Source: Oceanobacillus bengalensis (lineage in GTDB: Bacteria > Bacillota > Bacilli > Bacillales > Amphibacillaceae). From it: a DNA stretch of 64,000 nt. The DNA lies in assembly GCF_003628445.1 (NCBI RefSeq), contig NZ_RBZO01000010.1, positions 60,189 to 124,188 on the forward strand, written 5' to 3'. The notes under the pieces were generated by a model. The model was given only the letters and a program-made list of their open reading frames with translations. It ran no database searches and was not told the origin of the DNA. Made by a program: the position numbers and the translations under genes. Below are positions 32,151 to 41,283 of the stretch, piece by piece; position 1 is the stretch's first letter; every line of letters starts with the position of its first letter.

Positions 32151-33803
32151 ATGAGTAAACAAAAGATTAAATGTGATTGCGGGCATGTTAATCCAATAGG
32201 AACAGTTCTCTGTGAATCATGCGGAAAGCCGATTGAAGGCAATCAACATATTGACGGTAACGAAAATAAAAAGCTGTTAAACATGAGATATGATGGGACA
32301 GCCCGTCGTTCACAAACATACAGTAAATCAATTATAGACAAAATTTGGAGTTTCTTTTCTTCCGTTAAAGTTGGTGTTTGGTTAATCGTTTTAGCATTAA
32401 TCGCATCGATGTTAGGAACTATTTTTCCTCAAGAAATGTACATTCCTGCACAGGCGCCAAACCGTGATCCTGCTTTTTTCTATGAAGATCAGTATGGAAT
32501 TTTTGGGTTAATATATTATCAGTTAGGTTTACATAATTTATATTCATCATTGTGGTACATGATTCTTATTGCGTTAATCGGTGTTTCTTTAGTTATTTGT
32601 AGCTTGGATCGATTTATTCCACTCTACAAAGCTTTACGCCATCAAAAACCTAAGAAACATAAAGCTTTTTTAAGTAGACAACGTTTGTATAGTGAAACAG
32701 AAGAAGTAACTGATGAAGAATTAGAAAAAATAAAAGCCAATTTAAAACAGTCTCGTTATAAGATTATTGAGGAAGATGGACATATACTTGCTGAGAAAGG
32801 TAGATTTTCCCGCTGGGGTCCATACGTAAACCATATCGGACTTATTATTATTTTATTGGCAGCTATCCTACGCTCCACACCATTATTCTATATGGAGGAA
32901 TATGTCTGGATTAGAGAAGGTGAACAAAAGGCAGTTCCAGGTACAGATGGAGAATACTTTATTGAAAATAAGGATTTCATTATGGAAACACATGATGAAA
33001 ATGATGAACGATTTCAAGCTGCTATTGAGCAGGAAGGGATGGTAGCAAGTAACTACCAAACCGATGTAGTAATTTACAAGGCGGATAAGCCGTTACCGGG
33101 TGCAGAACCTGAATTGGAACCTATGCAAGAGGCATCCATTCGAATGAATGAGCCGTTGAAATTTGATGGGTATTCCGTTTACCAATCAGGATACCAATTA
33201 AATGAATTCAATAGCATGACATTCAATATTCATCAAACGGATGATGCAGAGGAAGTCGCACTGGATACCTTTACAGTCGATCTAACAAAACCTGAATCTG
33301 AGTACGTATTGGAAAATGGTTTTCGTGTTGAATTAGAACAATTTTATCCTGATTATTATCTAGATGCCAATGGTATTCCAGCATCGGAAACGAATTATCC
33401 CAGAAATCCTGCTTTTGTATTTTTAGTGTATCCGCCAGGTAGTGATGATTCCGAAATCAGTTTCGTCGGGATTGGTAGAAATATTGATGCAACTGGAGAA
33501 AATGAGTATAAGTTAGGGATCGATAACTTTGAAATGAACGACGTAAGCGGATTAACTGTGAAATATGACCGCTCTCTCATCTTTTTTGGTATTGGAGCAG
33601 CAATCTTTATGATTGGTGTGATGCAAGGGATGTACTTTCAACATCGACGAATTTGGATAAATCGTAAAGAGAAGGGTCTATTACTTGCTGCACATACGAA
33701 TAAGAATTGGTTTGGTATAAAGAAGGATATAGATAAAGTAATTGAAGGAACCAATGTTAGAATGGTAGATGATCAACAGGAACTAGACGAAATAGAAAAA
33801 TAA
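32151..33803 (+). CDS. resB: Cytochrome c biogenesis protein ResB
   Basis: This is the large subunit of the system II haem handling complex (550 residues). The N-terminus has a zinc-ribbon-like CDCGH with CESC about 13 residues later. Membrane helices lie near 73-93, 130-155 and 225-245, then a long extracytoplasmic domain (about 250-480) precedes a last helix (SLIFFGIGAAIFMIGVMQG). ResB and ResC move haem and attach it to CXXCH motifs. The ATG follows a run of Gs (GGGGGGAAACC). It lies between resA and resC. Confidence 0.93.
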   Translation: MSKQKIKCDCGHVNPIGTVLCESCGKPIEGNQHIDGNENKKLLNMRYDGTARRSQTYSKSIIDKIWSFFSSVKVGVWLIVLALIASMLGTIFPQEMYIPAQAPNRDPAFFYEDQYGIFGLIYYQLGLHNLYSSLWYMILIALIGVSLVICSLDRFIPLYKALRHQKPKKHKAFLSRQRLYSETEEVTDEELEKIKANLKQSRYKIIEEDGHILAEKGRFSRWGPYVNHIGLIIILLAAILRSTPLFYMEEYVWIREGEQKAVPGTDGEYFIENKDFIMETHDENDERFQAAIEQEGMVASNYQTDVVIYKADKPLPGAEPELEPMQEASIRMNEPLKFDGYSVYQSGYQLNEFNSMTFNIHQTDDAEEVALDTFTVDLTKPESEYVLENGFRVELEQFYPDYYLDANGIPASETNYPRNPAFVFLVYPPGSDDSEISFVGIGRNIDATGENEYKLGIDNFEMNDVSGLTVKYDRSLIFFGIGAAIFMIGVMQGMYFQHRRIWINRKEKGLLLAAHTNKNWFGIKKDIDKVIEGTNVRMVDDQQELDEIEK

Positions 33804-33867
33804 CTGCAATACATAAGCAGTGCTGAAGTTCGCAACTGGACCTGAAGCAAATGAGGAGGATTTTTTG

Positions 33868-35055
33868 ATGGATTTATTAGACTTAAGTAGTACAGCACTG
33901 TATACAGCGTTTGTACTATATTTGGTAGCCACTTTTTTCTTTGGTGCAACTATCCGAGATAAAAGGACTGATAGTAAAAAGGGAAAAGCTGATAAAATAG
34001 CGATAACCTTAACGATTATTGGATTTATAGCACAAATCGTTTATTTTATCACGAGATGGATAGTTAGTGGACATGCACCAGTTAGTAATCTATTTGAATT
34101 TACTACGTTCCTAGGTATGGCACTTGTGCTTGGATTTATTATTATCTATATGTACTATAAGTTAAGTTTCTTGGGATTATTTGCCCTGCCAATAGCAATG
34201 ATTATTATTGCTTATGCAAGCATGTTCCCTACAGATGTTGCACCGTTAGTACCGTCCTTGCAAAGTCATTGGTTATATATTCATGTTACCACTGTTGCGT
34301 TAGGACAAGGTATTTTAGGGATTAGTTTTGTAGTCGGTTTAATGTATTTAATCAAACAAATTGATCAAACAGTTAAAAGCAAAAAAACAACATGGTTAGA
34401 ACTTGTTCTATATTTTCTGGTAGTTACGCTTGGATTTGTTATTATTACTTCTTCATTCAATTTAGCTGGCTATAAAGCAACGTTTGAATACCCACAGGGG
34501 TCAACACTGGTTACAACAGAGTATCATTTACCCGCAATTGTCGGACCTAATGAAGGTACATTAATCACTGAAGGAGTCATGTCACCATTATTTGATGCAC
34601 CTACATGGTTCCAAGGCGAGGATGCTGGACGTAAGTTTAATACAGTATTATGGTCAATAATTACTGGTTCAATTCTATATCTCATCATACGAGTTATTCT
34701 AAGAAAGCGTATTGGTGCTGCACTCCAACCACTTCTTAGAAATGTAAAAGCTGACTTACTAGATGAAATTGAATATCGTTCTGTTACGATTGGTTTTCCG
34801 GTCTTTACATTAGGAGGATTAATCTTTGCTAGTATCTGGGCAGAGATAGCATGGGGTAGATTCTGGGGGTGGGACCCGAAAGAAGTTTGGGCACTCATCA
34901 CATGGTTCTTCTATGCAGCGTACTTACATTTAAGACTTTCCAGAGGATGGCATGGTGAAAAATCTGCCTGGTTGGCCGTTGCTGGGTTCGGTATTATTAT
35001 GTTTAACTTGATTGTCGTAAACTTAGTCTTTGCAGGGTTACACTCTTACGCATAA
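33868..35055 (+). CDS. resC: Cytochrome c biogenesis protein ResC (CcsA family)
   Basis: This polytopic haem-handling protein of 395 residues has about eight helices. The tryptophan-rich haem motif [18 protein letters not shown] is near residue 333. Conserved histidines flank it, in [10 protein letters not shown] early on and [11 protein letters not shown] late in the chain. It forms the synthetase with ResB. Start is ATG 33868 after GAGGAGG; the in-frame ATG at 33820 lies in the gap after resB without a site. A strong terminator after the gene separates resABC from resDE. Confidence 0.93.
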   Translation: MDLLDLSSTALYTAFVLYLVATFFFGATIRDKRTDSKKGKADKIAITLTIIGFIAQIVYFITRWIVSGHAPVSNLFEFTTFLGMALVLGFIIIYMYYKLSFLGLFALPIAMIIIAYASMFPTDVAPLVPSLQSHWLYIHVTTVALGQGILGISFVVGLMYLIKQIDQTVKSKKTTWLELVLYFLVVTLGFVIITSSFNLAGYKATFEYPQGSTLVTTEYHLPAIVGPNEGTLITEGVMSPLFDAPTWFQGEDAGRKFNTVLWSIITGSILYLIIRVILRKRIGAALQPLLRNVKADLLDEIEYRSVTIGFPVFTLGGLIFASIWAEIAWGRFWGWDPKEVWALITWFFYAAYLHLRLSRGWHGEKSAWLAVAGFGIIMFNLIVVNLVFAGLHSYA

Positions 35056-35066
35056 GGCGATAGATC

Positions 35067-35105
35067 AAAAACGAGGCATCCACCCTATCAGGTAGCCTCG
35101 TTTTT
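35067..35105 (+). terminator. Terminator after resC
   Basis: AAAACGAGGC pairs with GCCTCGTTTT around a 17-base loop, then T residues. It separates resABC from resDE. Confidence 0.88.
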
Positions 35106-35106
35106 A

Positions 35107-35135
35107 CTTACATTTACATTTTTTTCGTTTATAAT
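35107..35135 (+). promoter_or_regulatory. Probable SigA promoter of resDE
   Basis: CTTACA and TATAAT with a 17-base spacer, 33 bases before the resD start codon and directly after the resC terminator. Confidence 0.55.
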
Positions 35136-35168
35136 TAAATTAGATTGTCGGATTAGGGGGAATTCAAC

Positions 35169-35885
35169 ATGGAACTAGAAGGAAAAATTTTAGTAGTAGA
35201 TGATGAGGAAAGAATAAGAAGATTACTACGGATGTACTTGGAAAGAGAAAAATATACTGTCGAAGAGGCTGAAGATGGAAAAGCAGCATTGGAAATGGCC
35301 TTAAATGAGGATTATGATGTTATTATTCTTGATATAATGATGCCGGAGATGGATGGTATTGAAGTGTGTGAGGAATTGAGGAAAGAAAAGGCGACACCCG
35401 TTATTATGCTAACTGCAAAGGGTGAAGAGGCAAATCGTGTGCAAGGATTTGAAGTCGGAGCGGATGACTACATTGTTAAGCCATTTAGCCCACGTGAGGC
35501 AGTTCTTCGGGTGAAAGCGTTACTTAGAAGAGTGACAGCTTCCGGTTTTAATGAACAAGACCAGGCGACGAAAGATGTGCTCGTATTTCCTCATATAGCG
35601 ATTGACCACGATGCACATCGGGTAACTGCTGATGGTCAAGAAGTAAGCCTTACACCAAAAGAATATGAATTACTTTGTTTCTTGGCTAAATCACCGGATA
35701 AGGTGTTTAATCGTGAACATTTATTAAAAGAAGTTTGGCAATATGAATTTTTTGGAGATTTACGAACGGTAGATACACATGTTAAACGCTTACGAGAAAA
35801 ATTAAGCAAAGTCTCTAAAGAGGCAGCAAAAATGATTGTCACTGTCTGGGGTGTTGGCTATAAATTCGAGGTAGATGATAAATAA
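35169..35885 (+). CDS. resD: Two-component response regulator ResD
   Basis: This OmpR/PhoB-type regulator of 238 residues has a receiver domain with Asp55 (VIILDIMMPEMDG), the acidic pocket VVDDEE at 9-14 and Lys105 (ADDYIVKPF). The winged-helix DNA-binding domain fills about 135-235 (PKEYELLCFLAKSPDKVFNR). ResD activates respiratory and anaerobic genes in response to oxygen limitation and nitric oxide. The ATG follows TAGGGGGAATT. The last base of its stop codon is the first base of the resE ATG (TAATG), so translation is coupled. Confidence 0.96.
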   Translation: MELEGKILVVDDEERIRRLLRMYLEREKYTVEEAEDGKAALEMALNEDYDVIILDIMMPEMDGIEVCEELRKEKATPVIMLTAKGEEANRVQGFEVGADDYIVKPFSPREAVLRVKALLRRVTASGFNEQDQATKDVLVFPHIAIDHDAHRVTADGQEVSLTPKEYELLCFLAKSPDKVFNREHLLKEVWQYEFFGDLRTVDTHVKRLREKLSKVSKEAAKMIVTVWGVGYKFEVDDK

Positions 35886-37648
35886 TGTTTTGGCGTAGTG
35901 TAGTTGGAAAATTAGCAATAACCATCATGTTGTTGGTTAGTTTTGTTTTATTTATCTTATCTATTTTTCTTTTACAGTTCTTTGAGAGCCTACATATTGA
36001 AGAAGCAGAAAATGATATGATGCAGATGGCTACAAAATTAGCATTATTAGTTGAACAGCAAGAAGATGACATTTTTATTCAAGATTCAGCTGAGTTAATG
36101 AAAGACCCATCCGGCCACGTGGTCCTTTTTTACCCAGATGGCAATACATGGGCTTCAAGTAGTAATGATGAGCTGCTATCCGACCTGGAAATAGATTGGT
36201 TAAGAAATGAAGAGGATCTTAATGGCGTTCTCACTCAAAATAATGAGGTGCAGAAAGAAATTATACACCCAGAAAGCAATTTGGAGGTCATTATTGTTGG
36301 GAAACCAACAGTAGATGAGGGGGCGGTGTTCGTTTACCAATCCCTAGATGTAATTGACCAGACAAAGACGGAAACAAGGAAAATTATTTATCTTGCTGCA
36401 GGAATTGCTCTTATTTTGACTACCTTCTTTGCTGTATTCTTATCAACACGTATCACATCACCATTAATAAAAATGAGAGAAGCAGCACATGAACTTACAA
36501 AGGGAGAATTCAATACAAAAGTACCTATTTTAACACATGATGAGATTGGAGACTTAGCGATTGAATTTAACCGTATGGGTAGGCAGCTTAAATTCCATAT
36601 TAATGCATTAAGGCAAGAGAAAGAACAATTTTCAAGTATTGTTAGCTCGATGGCGGATGGCGTAGTAACCCTTAGTCGTAATGGAGAAATGATTGTTGTT
36701 AATCCACCTGCCGATAAGTTCCTAGAAAACTGGTATTATGAAAATAATATAAACGTAAATCTGGCAAATCCAAAGCTCCCAACGGAGTTAAATGAAGTGC
36801 TACAAGAAATTGTCAGTGGGAAAGATAAGGTATTACGTGAGATCGCTATCCAGGGAAGAAACTATGTCATGTTAATGACACCATTGTATGATGGTGCGCA
36901 TGTCAGAGGTGCTGTTGCTGTTATTCGGGACATGACAGAAGAAAGAAGACTAGATAAATTACGAAAAGACTTCATTGCGAATGTTTCTCATGAGTTAAGA
37001 ACGCCGATTTCGATGTTGCAGGGCTATAGTGAAGCAATTGTAGACGACATTGCGGAAAGTAAGGAAGAGAAAAACGACCTTGCAAAAATTATCCATGAAG
37101 AATCATTAAGAATGGGACGCTTAGTAAATGATTTACTTGACTTAGCAAGAATGGAAGCGGGACACATACAACTCAATAAAGATATAATTGATGTTGAAAC
37201 GTATGTTTCACGAATTATGAAGAAATTTAATGGGGTAGCGAATGATAACCAGATTCATTTATCACTTGCGAAAGATATCAAGATGCGTGAGGCCTATGTT
37301 GACCCAGACCGAATCGAACAGGTCCTTACGAATCTAATTGATAATGCAATTCGCCATACAGATAAAAACGGAAATGTGAGTGTGTCTATTTCAAATGATG
37401 AAAAGCTCTTCCAAGTTTCAGTGAAGGATAATGGTAGTGGCATTAGTGAAGAAGATTTGCCATTTGTATTTGAACGCTTTTATAAAGCAGATAAATCAAG
37501 AACAAGGAATAAAGTGAAAAAAGGAACAGGATTAGGTTTATCAATCGCAAAGAATATTGTTGTTGCGCATGAAGGTACCATTAATGTGAAGAGTAAATTA
37601 AATCAAGGTACTACCTTTAGTTTCCAAATCCCGCAAGATAATAAATAA
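35885..37648 (+). CDS. resE: Sensor histidine kinase ResE
   Basis: This membrane kinase of 587 residues has two membrane helices (about 10-31 and 167-187) flanking an extracytoplasmic sensor domain. A HAMP linker lies at about 188-240 and a PAS domain at about 245-350. The dimerisation helix carries the phospho-acceptor His369 (NVSHELRTPISM). The ATPase domain has NLIDNAIRHTDKNG, KDNGSGISEEDLPFVFERFY and GTGLGLSI (N, G1/F and G2 boxes). It phosphorylates ResD. In B. subtilis sigX follows; here a riboswitch cassette lies between. Confidence 0.96.
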   Translation: MFWRSVVGKLAITIMLLVSFVLFILSIFLLQFFESLHIEEAENDMMQMATKLALLVEQQEDDIFIQDSAELMKDPSGHVVLFYPDGNTWASSSNDELLSDLEIDWLRNEEDLNGVLTQNNEVQKEIIHPESNLEVIIVGKPTVDEGAVFVYQSLDVIDQTKTETRKIIYLAAGIALILTTFFAVFLSTRITSPLIKMREAAHELTKGEFNTKVPILTHDEIGDLAIEFNRMGRQLKFHINALRQEKEQFSSIVSSMADGVVTLSRNGEMIVVNPPADKFLENWYYENNINVNLANPKLPTELNEVLQEIVSGKDKVLREIAIQGRNYVMLMTPLYDGAHVRGAVAVIRDMTEERRLDKLRKDFIANVSHELRTPISMLQGYSEAIVDDIAESKEEKNDLAKIIHEESLRMGRLVNDLLDLARMEAGHIQLNKDIIDVETYVSRIMKKFNGVANDNQIHLSLAKDIKMREAYVDPDRIEQVLTNLIDNAIRHTDKNGNVSVSISNDEKLFQVSVKDNGSGISEEDLPFVFERFYKADKSRTRNKVKKGTGLGLSIAKNIVVAHEGTINVKSKLNQGTTFSFQIPQDNK

Positions 37649-37713
37649 TTCTTTTTTTATTTAATATTGTGTGATAACATTATTATTGTCGAAAAGAAGA
37701 AAATTGAATAATT

Positions 37714-37877
37714 ATTGAGATTGGTGCTTCGGCTTAAAAGGGAATCTAGTGAAATTCTAGAACTGTCCTCGCAACTGTAAGTGAAATACGAAATAAGCAT
37801 AACCACTGTATGTGTGTCATATGGGAAGGGCTTAAAGTAGGTTAAATTCACGAGTCAGTAGACCTACCAATTTCAAT
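37714..37877 (+). ncRNA. Cobalamin (B12) riboswitch aptamer
   Basis: The hallmarks occur in order: GGTGCTTCGGCTTAAAAGGG, GTGAAATTCTAGAACTG, CCTCGCAACTGTAA, CCACTGTATG, ATGGGAAGG and GAGTCAGTAGACCTACC. The closing stem is ATTGAGATTGGT (37714-37725) with ACCAATTTCAAT (37866-37877), one wobble pair. The loop complementary to the receptor, the L5 region and the box near the 3' end are all recognisable. It precedes an intrinsic terminator, so B12 should switch transcription off. Confidence 0.93.
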
Positions 37878-37958
37878 TTGTTTCATGTGTTCGAGGGAAG
37901 GCAAATTGAGATATGCGAATACATAGTTATATTTATTTATGTTGTATCGTTTGTCTAT

Positions 37959-37990
37959 AGCTAACTTTCTAAGGAGAGTTAGCTTTTTTT
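37959..37990 (+). terminator. Riboswitch expression-platform terminator
   Basis: AGCTAACTTTCT pairs with GGAGAGTTAGCT (wobble pairs included), followed by seven T residues. It sits between the aptamer and the first gene. Another stem, ATGTGTTCG with CGAATACAT (37884-37892, 37917-37925), lies between aptamer and terminator and may take part in switching. Confidence 0.88.
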
Positions 37991-38045
37991 GTTTGCTTTT
38001 ACAAATTGTTTTGAGACAAAAAAACAGGAAAGGATATGTTGTATC

Positions 38046-38474
38046 GTGAAAAGAATTACGTTAATTACACTTATTATGTTCGTTAGTTTGTTAGCGGCAT
38101 GTGCACAGGATGAAGATACACAAACACATAGCAATGTTACGACAAGCACGACAGACACTACACAATCAGAAGAAGTAGCTGAAGGTCATGTACGTATAAC
38201 GGTTTCGATTAATGAAGGGGAAGAGTTTCTTACAGAGAAAGAGATAGCCATTGAAGATGGTGATATATTAATCGATGTGATGGAAGAAAATTTCTATATT
38301 GAAACAGCCTTTGACGGTGAATTCATTACATCTATCGAGCGTGTGGCAGCTAGTGATGAAGAACAGACTTCTTGGATGTTTTTCGTAAATGACGAAATGC
38401 CAACAGTTGGTGCTGCAGAGTATGAATTATCATCAGGGGATAAAGTCTTATTTGATCTTCAGCCTTGGGAATAG
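38046..38474 (+). CDS. DUF4430 lipoprotein, putative cobalamin-binding component
   Basis: This secreted lipoprotein of 142 residues has a lipobox LAAC (Cys19) after a short hydrophobic signal. A Thr/Ser-rich linker precedes a C-terminal domain with the DUF4430 pattern (SWMFFVNDEMPTVGAAEYEL, then SGDKVLFDLQPW). Pfam relates DUF4430 to the C-terminal domain of transcobalamin and intrinsic factor. With the B12 riboswitch upstream and an ECF S component downstream, a role in capturing corrinoids at the cell surface is likely, by inference. The GTG start at 38046 lies 11 bases after AGGAAAGGA and gives a proper signal peptide; upstream codons would bury it. Confidence 0.82.
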   Translation: MKRITLITLIMFVSLLAACAQDEDTQTHSNVTTSTTDTTQSEEVAEGHVRITVSINEGEEFLTEKEIAIEDGDILIDVMEENFYIETAFDGEFITSIERVAASDEEQTSWMFFVNDEMPTVGAAEYELSSGDKVLFDLQPWE

Positions 38475-38479
38475 TCAAT

Positions 38480-38995
38480 GTGAATACGTATAAAATTACA
38501 TTATTATCACTACTTGCGACATTAGCAGTTGTAGGGCGATATTTATTTCAATTTATACCGAATGCACAACCTGTTACCGCTCTTATTATTATATGTGGGA
38601 TATTGCTTGGACCAATCGAAGGGATTATTTTAGCATTACTTGTAACGTTCCTATCCAATATGCTTCTTGGAATGGGGATATGGACGATTTGGCAAATTGT
38701 TGCTTGGGGTATAATTGGACTCTTAAGCGGCTTGCTCGGAGAATTATTTAAAAAAGTACCTGTAATCGTGATTGTTTTATTTTCTGTTTTTAGTGGATAT
38801 TTATATGGTTTTATTATATCCCTAACCACGTATTCGGTATCTGGAGCTTTTTGGCCTTACTATATAGCGGGACTTCCTTTCGATACAACCCATGCAATTG
38901 GGAATGGTGTTTTCATGATTGTCTTTTACCCGATAATAACCAGACTATTCAAAAAATATGCCGAAAAGCGATTCACTATCCGAAATACCAACTAA
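38480..38995 (+). CDS. ECF transporter S component, predicted corrinoid uptake
   Basis: This 171-residue hydrophobic protein has about five or six membrane helices, with the S-component features of a short N-terminus (VNTYKITLLSLLATLAVVGR), GPIEGIILALLVTFLSN and GLPFDTTHAIGNGVF near the end. S components capture the vitamin and dock on a shared energising module (EcfT, EcfA, EcfA'), which is not encoded in this window. The B12 riboswitch and the DUF4430 lipoprotein suggest cobalamin or a precursor as substrate; families such as CbrT and CblT are the obvious comparison. GTG 38480 starts 5 bases after the upstream stop. A terminator overlaps the 3' end. Confidence 0.8.
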   Translation: MNTYKITLLSLLATLAVVGRYLFQFIPNAQPVTALIIICGILLGPIEGIILALLVTFLSNMLLGMGIWTIWQIVAWGIIGLLSGLLGELFKKVPVIVIVLFSVFSGYLYGFIISLTTYSVSGAFWPYYIAGLPFDTTHAIGNGVFMIVFYPIITRLFKKYAEKRFTIRNTN

Positions 38996-39017
38996 ATTTT
39001 TAGTTGGTATTTTTTTC
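38984..39017 (+). terminator. Terminator after the ECF S gene
   Basis: ATACCAACTAAA pairs with TTTAGTTGGTAT, followed by seven T residues. Confidence 0.88.
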
Positions 39018-39062
39018 TGTTTCAAATATAGTAGAACTATAGACTATTCTGATAAATAGAAG

Positions 39063-39088
39063 TGTAACTTATTCAGATAAGAGACGAC
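39063..39088 (+). promoter_or_regulatory. SigX-type autoregulatory promoter
   Basis: TGTAAC (-35) and CGAC (-10) with a 16-base spacer match the ECF sigma X/W/M promoter form, just upstream of sigX. Confidence 0.62.
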
Positions 39089-39112
39089 AAATGATAAGAA
39101 CGGAGGTTTTTT

Positions 39113-39646
39113 ATGAAGACCGTTTTCGATAAATTATATGACGAGTATCATCAGGATTTATTTCAATTTATATTTTATATGGTTAAGGACAAACAACTAA
39201 CAGAAGACCTTGTTCAAGAAGTATATATTAAGGTTTTAAAGTCTTATTCATCCTTCAAGGGAGAAAGTAGTGAAAAGACGTGGCTTTTCTCAATCGCTAG
39301 ACATGTTACCTTTGATTACTTCCGTTCACTAAAAAGGAGAAAGAAAAGTGTATTAGATTTCTTTGATTGGAGTGAAAGCGGCGAGTCAATTATGGATGAG
39401 AATATCTTACCAGAAGCGGTAGCGATTCAGAATGATGAGATGAGAAGAATATATCATATCATTGATCGATGTTCAGTAGACCAAAAGAGTGTACTAATTC
39501 TACGATTTATTCAATCCTTCTCGATCAAGGAGACTGCAGAAATATTAAATTGTAGTGTCAGCAAAGTCAAAACCACCCAGCATAGAGCATTAAAAACCTT
39601 AAGAAAGCATCTTAGTGAGTTAGACTTGAAGGAGGGGATAGAATGA
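39113..39646 (+). CDS. sigX: ECF RNA polymerase sigma factor SigX
   Basis: This extracytoplasmic-function sigma factor of 177 residues has region 2 (DLFQFIFYMVKDKQLTEDLV, then TWLFSIARHVTFDYFRS) and region 4 (LILRFIQSFSIKETAEILNC, then SVSKVKTTQHRALKTLRKHL). In B. subtilis SigX controls envelope charge and peptide resistance genes (dlt, pssA) and follows resE. The ATG lies after AACGGAGG. Its stop overlaps the rsiX start by 4 bases. The TGTAAC/CGAC promoter upstream indicates autoregulation. Confidence 0.92.
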   Translation: MKTVFDKLYDEYHQDLFQFIFYMVKDKQLTEDLVQEVYIKVLKSYSSFKGESSEKTWLFSIARHVTFDYFRSLKRRKKSVLDFFDWSESGESIMDENILPEAVAIQNDEMRRIYHIIDRCSVDQKSVLILRFIQSFSIKETAEILNCSVSKVKTTQHRALKTLRKHLSELDLKEGIE

Positions 39647-40818
39647 ATAATGAGAAGCAGCATGACGAAAAAATAGTGGAAGCATTAAAAAACATGCCTA
39701 ATATAACAGATGAAACCCCGAAAAATATTGTATATCAACGGGTATCTTCTAATATGAGTAATGAACGTGTTAGAAAGGGGAAATCTTTAAAATTACTGCC
39801 ATTTTTTGGAACAATCCTTACTGTTGCACTACTTCTTGTTATTCCGTTCATACTGGATACCACTTCTTATGAGACGACGGTAGAAGATAATGCAATGGAA
39901 GCAAAAACCGAAGAAGATGCAGAAGTTATTACAGAATTAGAAAGTGATATGAATAATAAGTCATCAATCATGCAGGAGAACACACCAGAAAGAGAAGAAG
40001 CAGAGCAAGAGATCATGATGGATGGAGAGGCTTTTAAGTATTCCGTTGTTCCTCAGCTGGATAATGATTCTAACCTGATTTATGGAGCAATACCTGATGA
40101 GCAATTTCAATATGTGATTCCGATTACACTTCTTGTATCGGAAGACAGAAGTATGAATGAGCATTATAATAAGTTAGAACAATATATTTCTGAGGTAGGA
40201 TTGCTTAAAACGGATTATTTGTTAAAAGATGTTACATTTATGATTGAACAAGAAGAAAATGTCGTAACGATTAAATTACCTGAGAAGTTTACATTAGATA
40301 GCTCGGCACAGGCCTATATGTTATTGGAGATGCTTGAGACAATGTTTGTCCCTCTTGGAATTAAGAAAGCTGTTTTTATCTCTGACGGGGAAGAGGCAAT
40401 TGATCTTGGTCCAATCGGTATAGTGGAAGAGCTTCCGTTACAAGTTGAGGGGAAATTTAATTACAAAAAGCATAACCAGCTTCTAGTTCCAATTCCCCTT
40501 GAAGAAGAAGTAATCATTGATGAAGCGATTATTGATATGAAAAATAACGACGGTTACCTCGTGCAGACGATTCCAGAACATGTTGATTTCACCATTGAAT
40601 CAGCAGGAGACAATTTAATGCTTACGTACACTGGGGAAACAAATTTATCTGTTAACCAACAGATGGTTACAATGATCGAAGCAATTCTTATGACAGCAAA
40701 GAGTTATGGTTATGTAAAGGTTGAGTTTATAGATATGAATATCCCTTCCATTGGCAATTACAATCTAAATGAGCCAATCGACGTACCGGAAGCAGTGAAC
40801 CCTATCTTACGGGATTAA
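39643..40818 (+). CDS. rsiX: Anti-sigma X factor RsiX
   Basis: This 391-residue single-pass membrane protein has a cytoplasmic N-terminus (1-50), which should bind SigX, one helix at about 51-71 (LLPFFGTILTVALLLVIPFI), and a large extracytoplasmic C-terminal domain rich in acidic residues. It contains a GerMN/RsiX-like beta-rich repeat pattern. It holds SigX inactive until an envelope signal. It overlaps sigX by 4 bases. B. subtilis RsiX is similar in length and layout. Confidence 0.88.
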   Translation: MNNEKQHDEKIVEALKNMPNITDETPKNIVYQRVSSNMSNERVRKGKSLKLLPFFGTILTVALLLVIPFILDTTSYETTVEDNAMEAKTEEDAEVITELESDMNNKSSIMQENTPEREEAEQEIMMDGEAFKYSVVPQLDNDSNLIYGAIPDEQFQYVIPITLLVSEDRSMNEHYNKLEQYISEVGLLKTDYLLKDVTFMIEQEENVVTIKLPEKFTLDSSAQAYMLLEMLETMFVPLGIKKAVFISDGEEAIDLGPIGIVEELPLQVEGKFNYKKHNQLLVPIPLEEEVIIDEAIIDMKNNDGYLVQTIPEHVDFTIESAGDNLMLTYTGETNLSVNQQMVTMIEAILMTAKSYGYVKVEFIDMNIPSIGNYNLNEPIDVPEAVNPILRD

Positions 40819-40834
40819 ATTACTCTGATTAGAG

Positions 40835-40873
40835 CAAAAGTGTTTTTGAGAAATCTCTCAAAAACACTTTTTT
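40835..40873. terminator. Terminator between rsiX and fer
   Basis: A 16-bp perfect stem, AAAAGTGTTTTTGAGA with TCTCAAAAACACTTTT, has a 4-base loop and flanking A/T runs. It can serve both convergent genes. Confidence 0.9.
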
Positions 40874-40908
40874 AAATTGGAGAGCTAACGTATAATAGAT
40901 GTAGACTT

Positions 40909-41193
<285 letters not shown>

Positions 41194-41283
41194 TTAGCCC
41201 GTGCTTAGAATAATTTCTGGTAACTCTATCATTCTAAATCGGATTTATGTTAATTTCAATACATACATATTTAATTAGACGGA

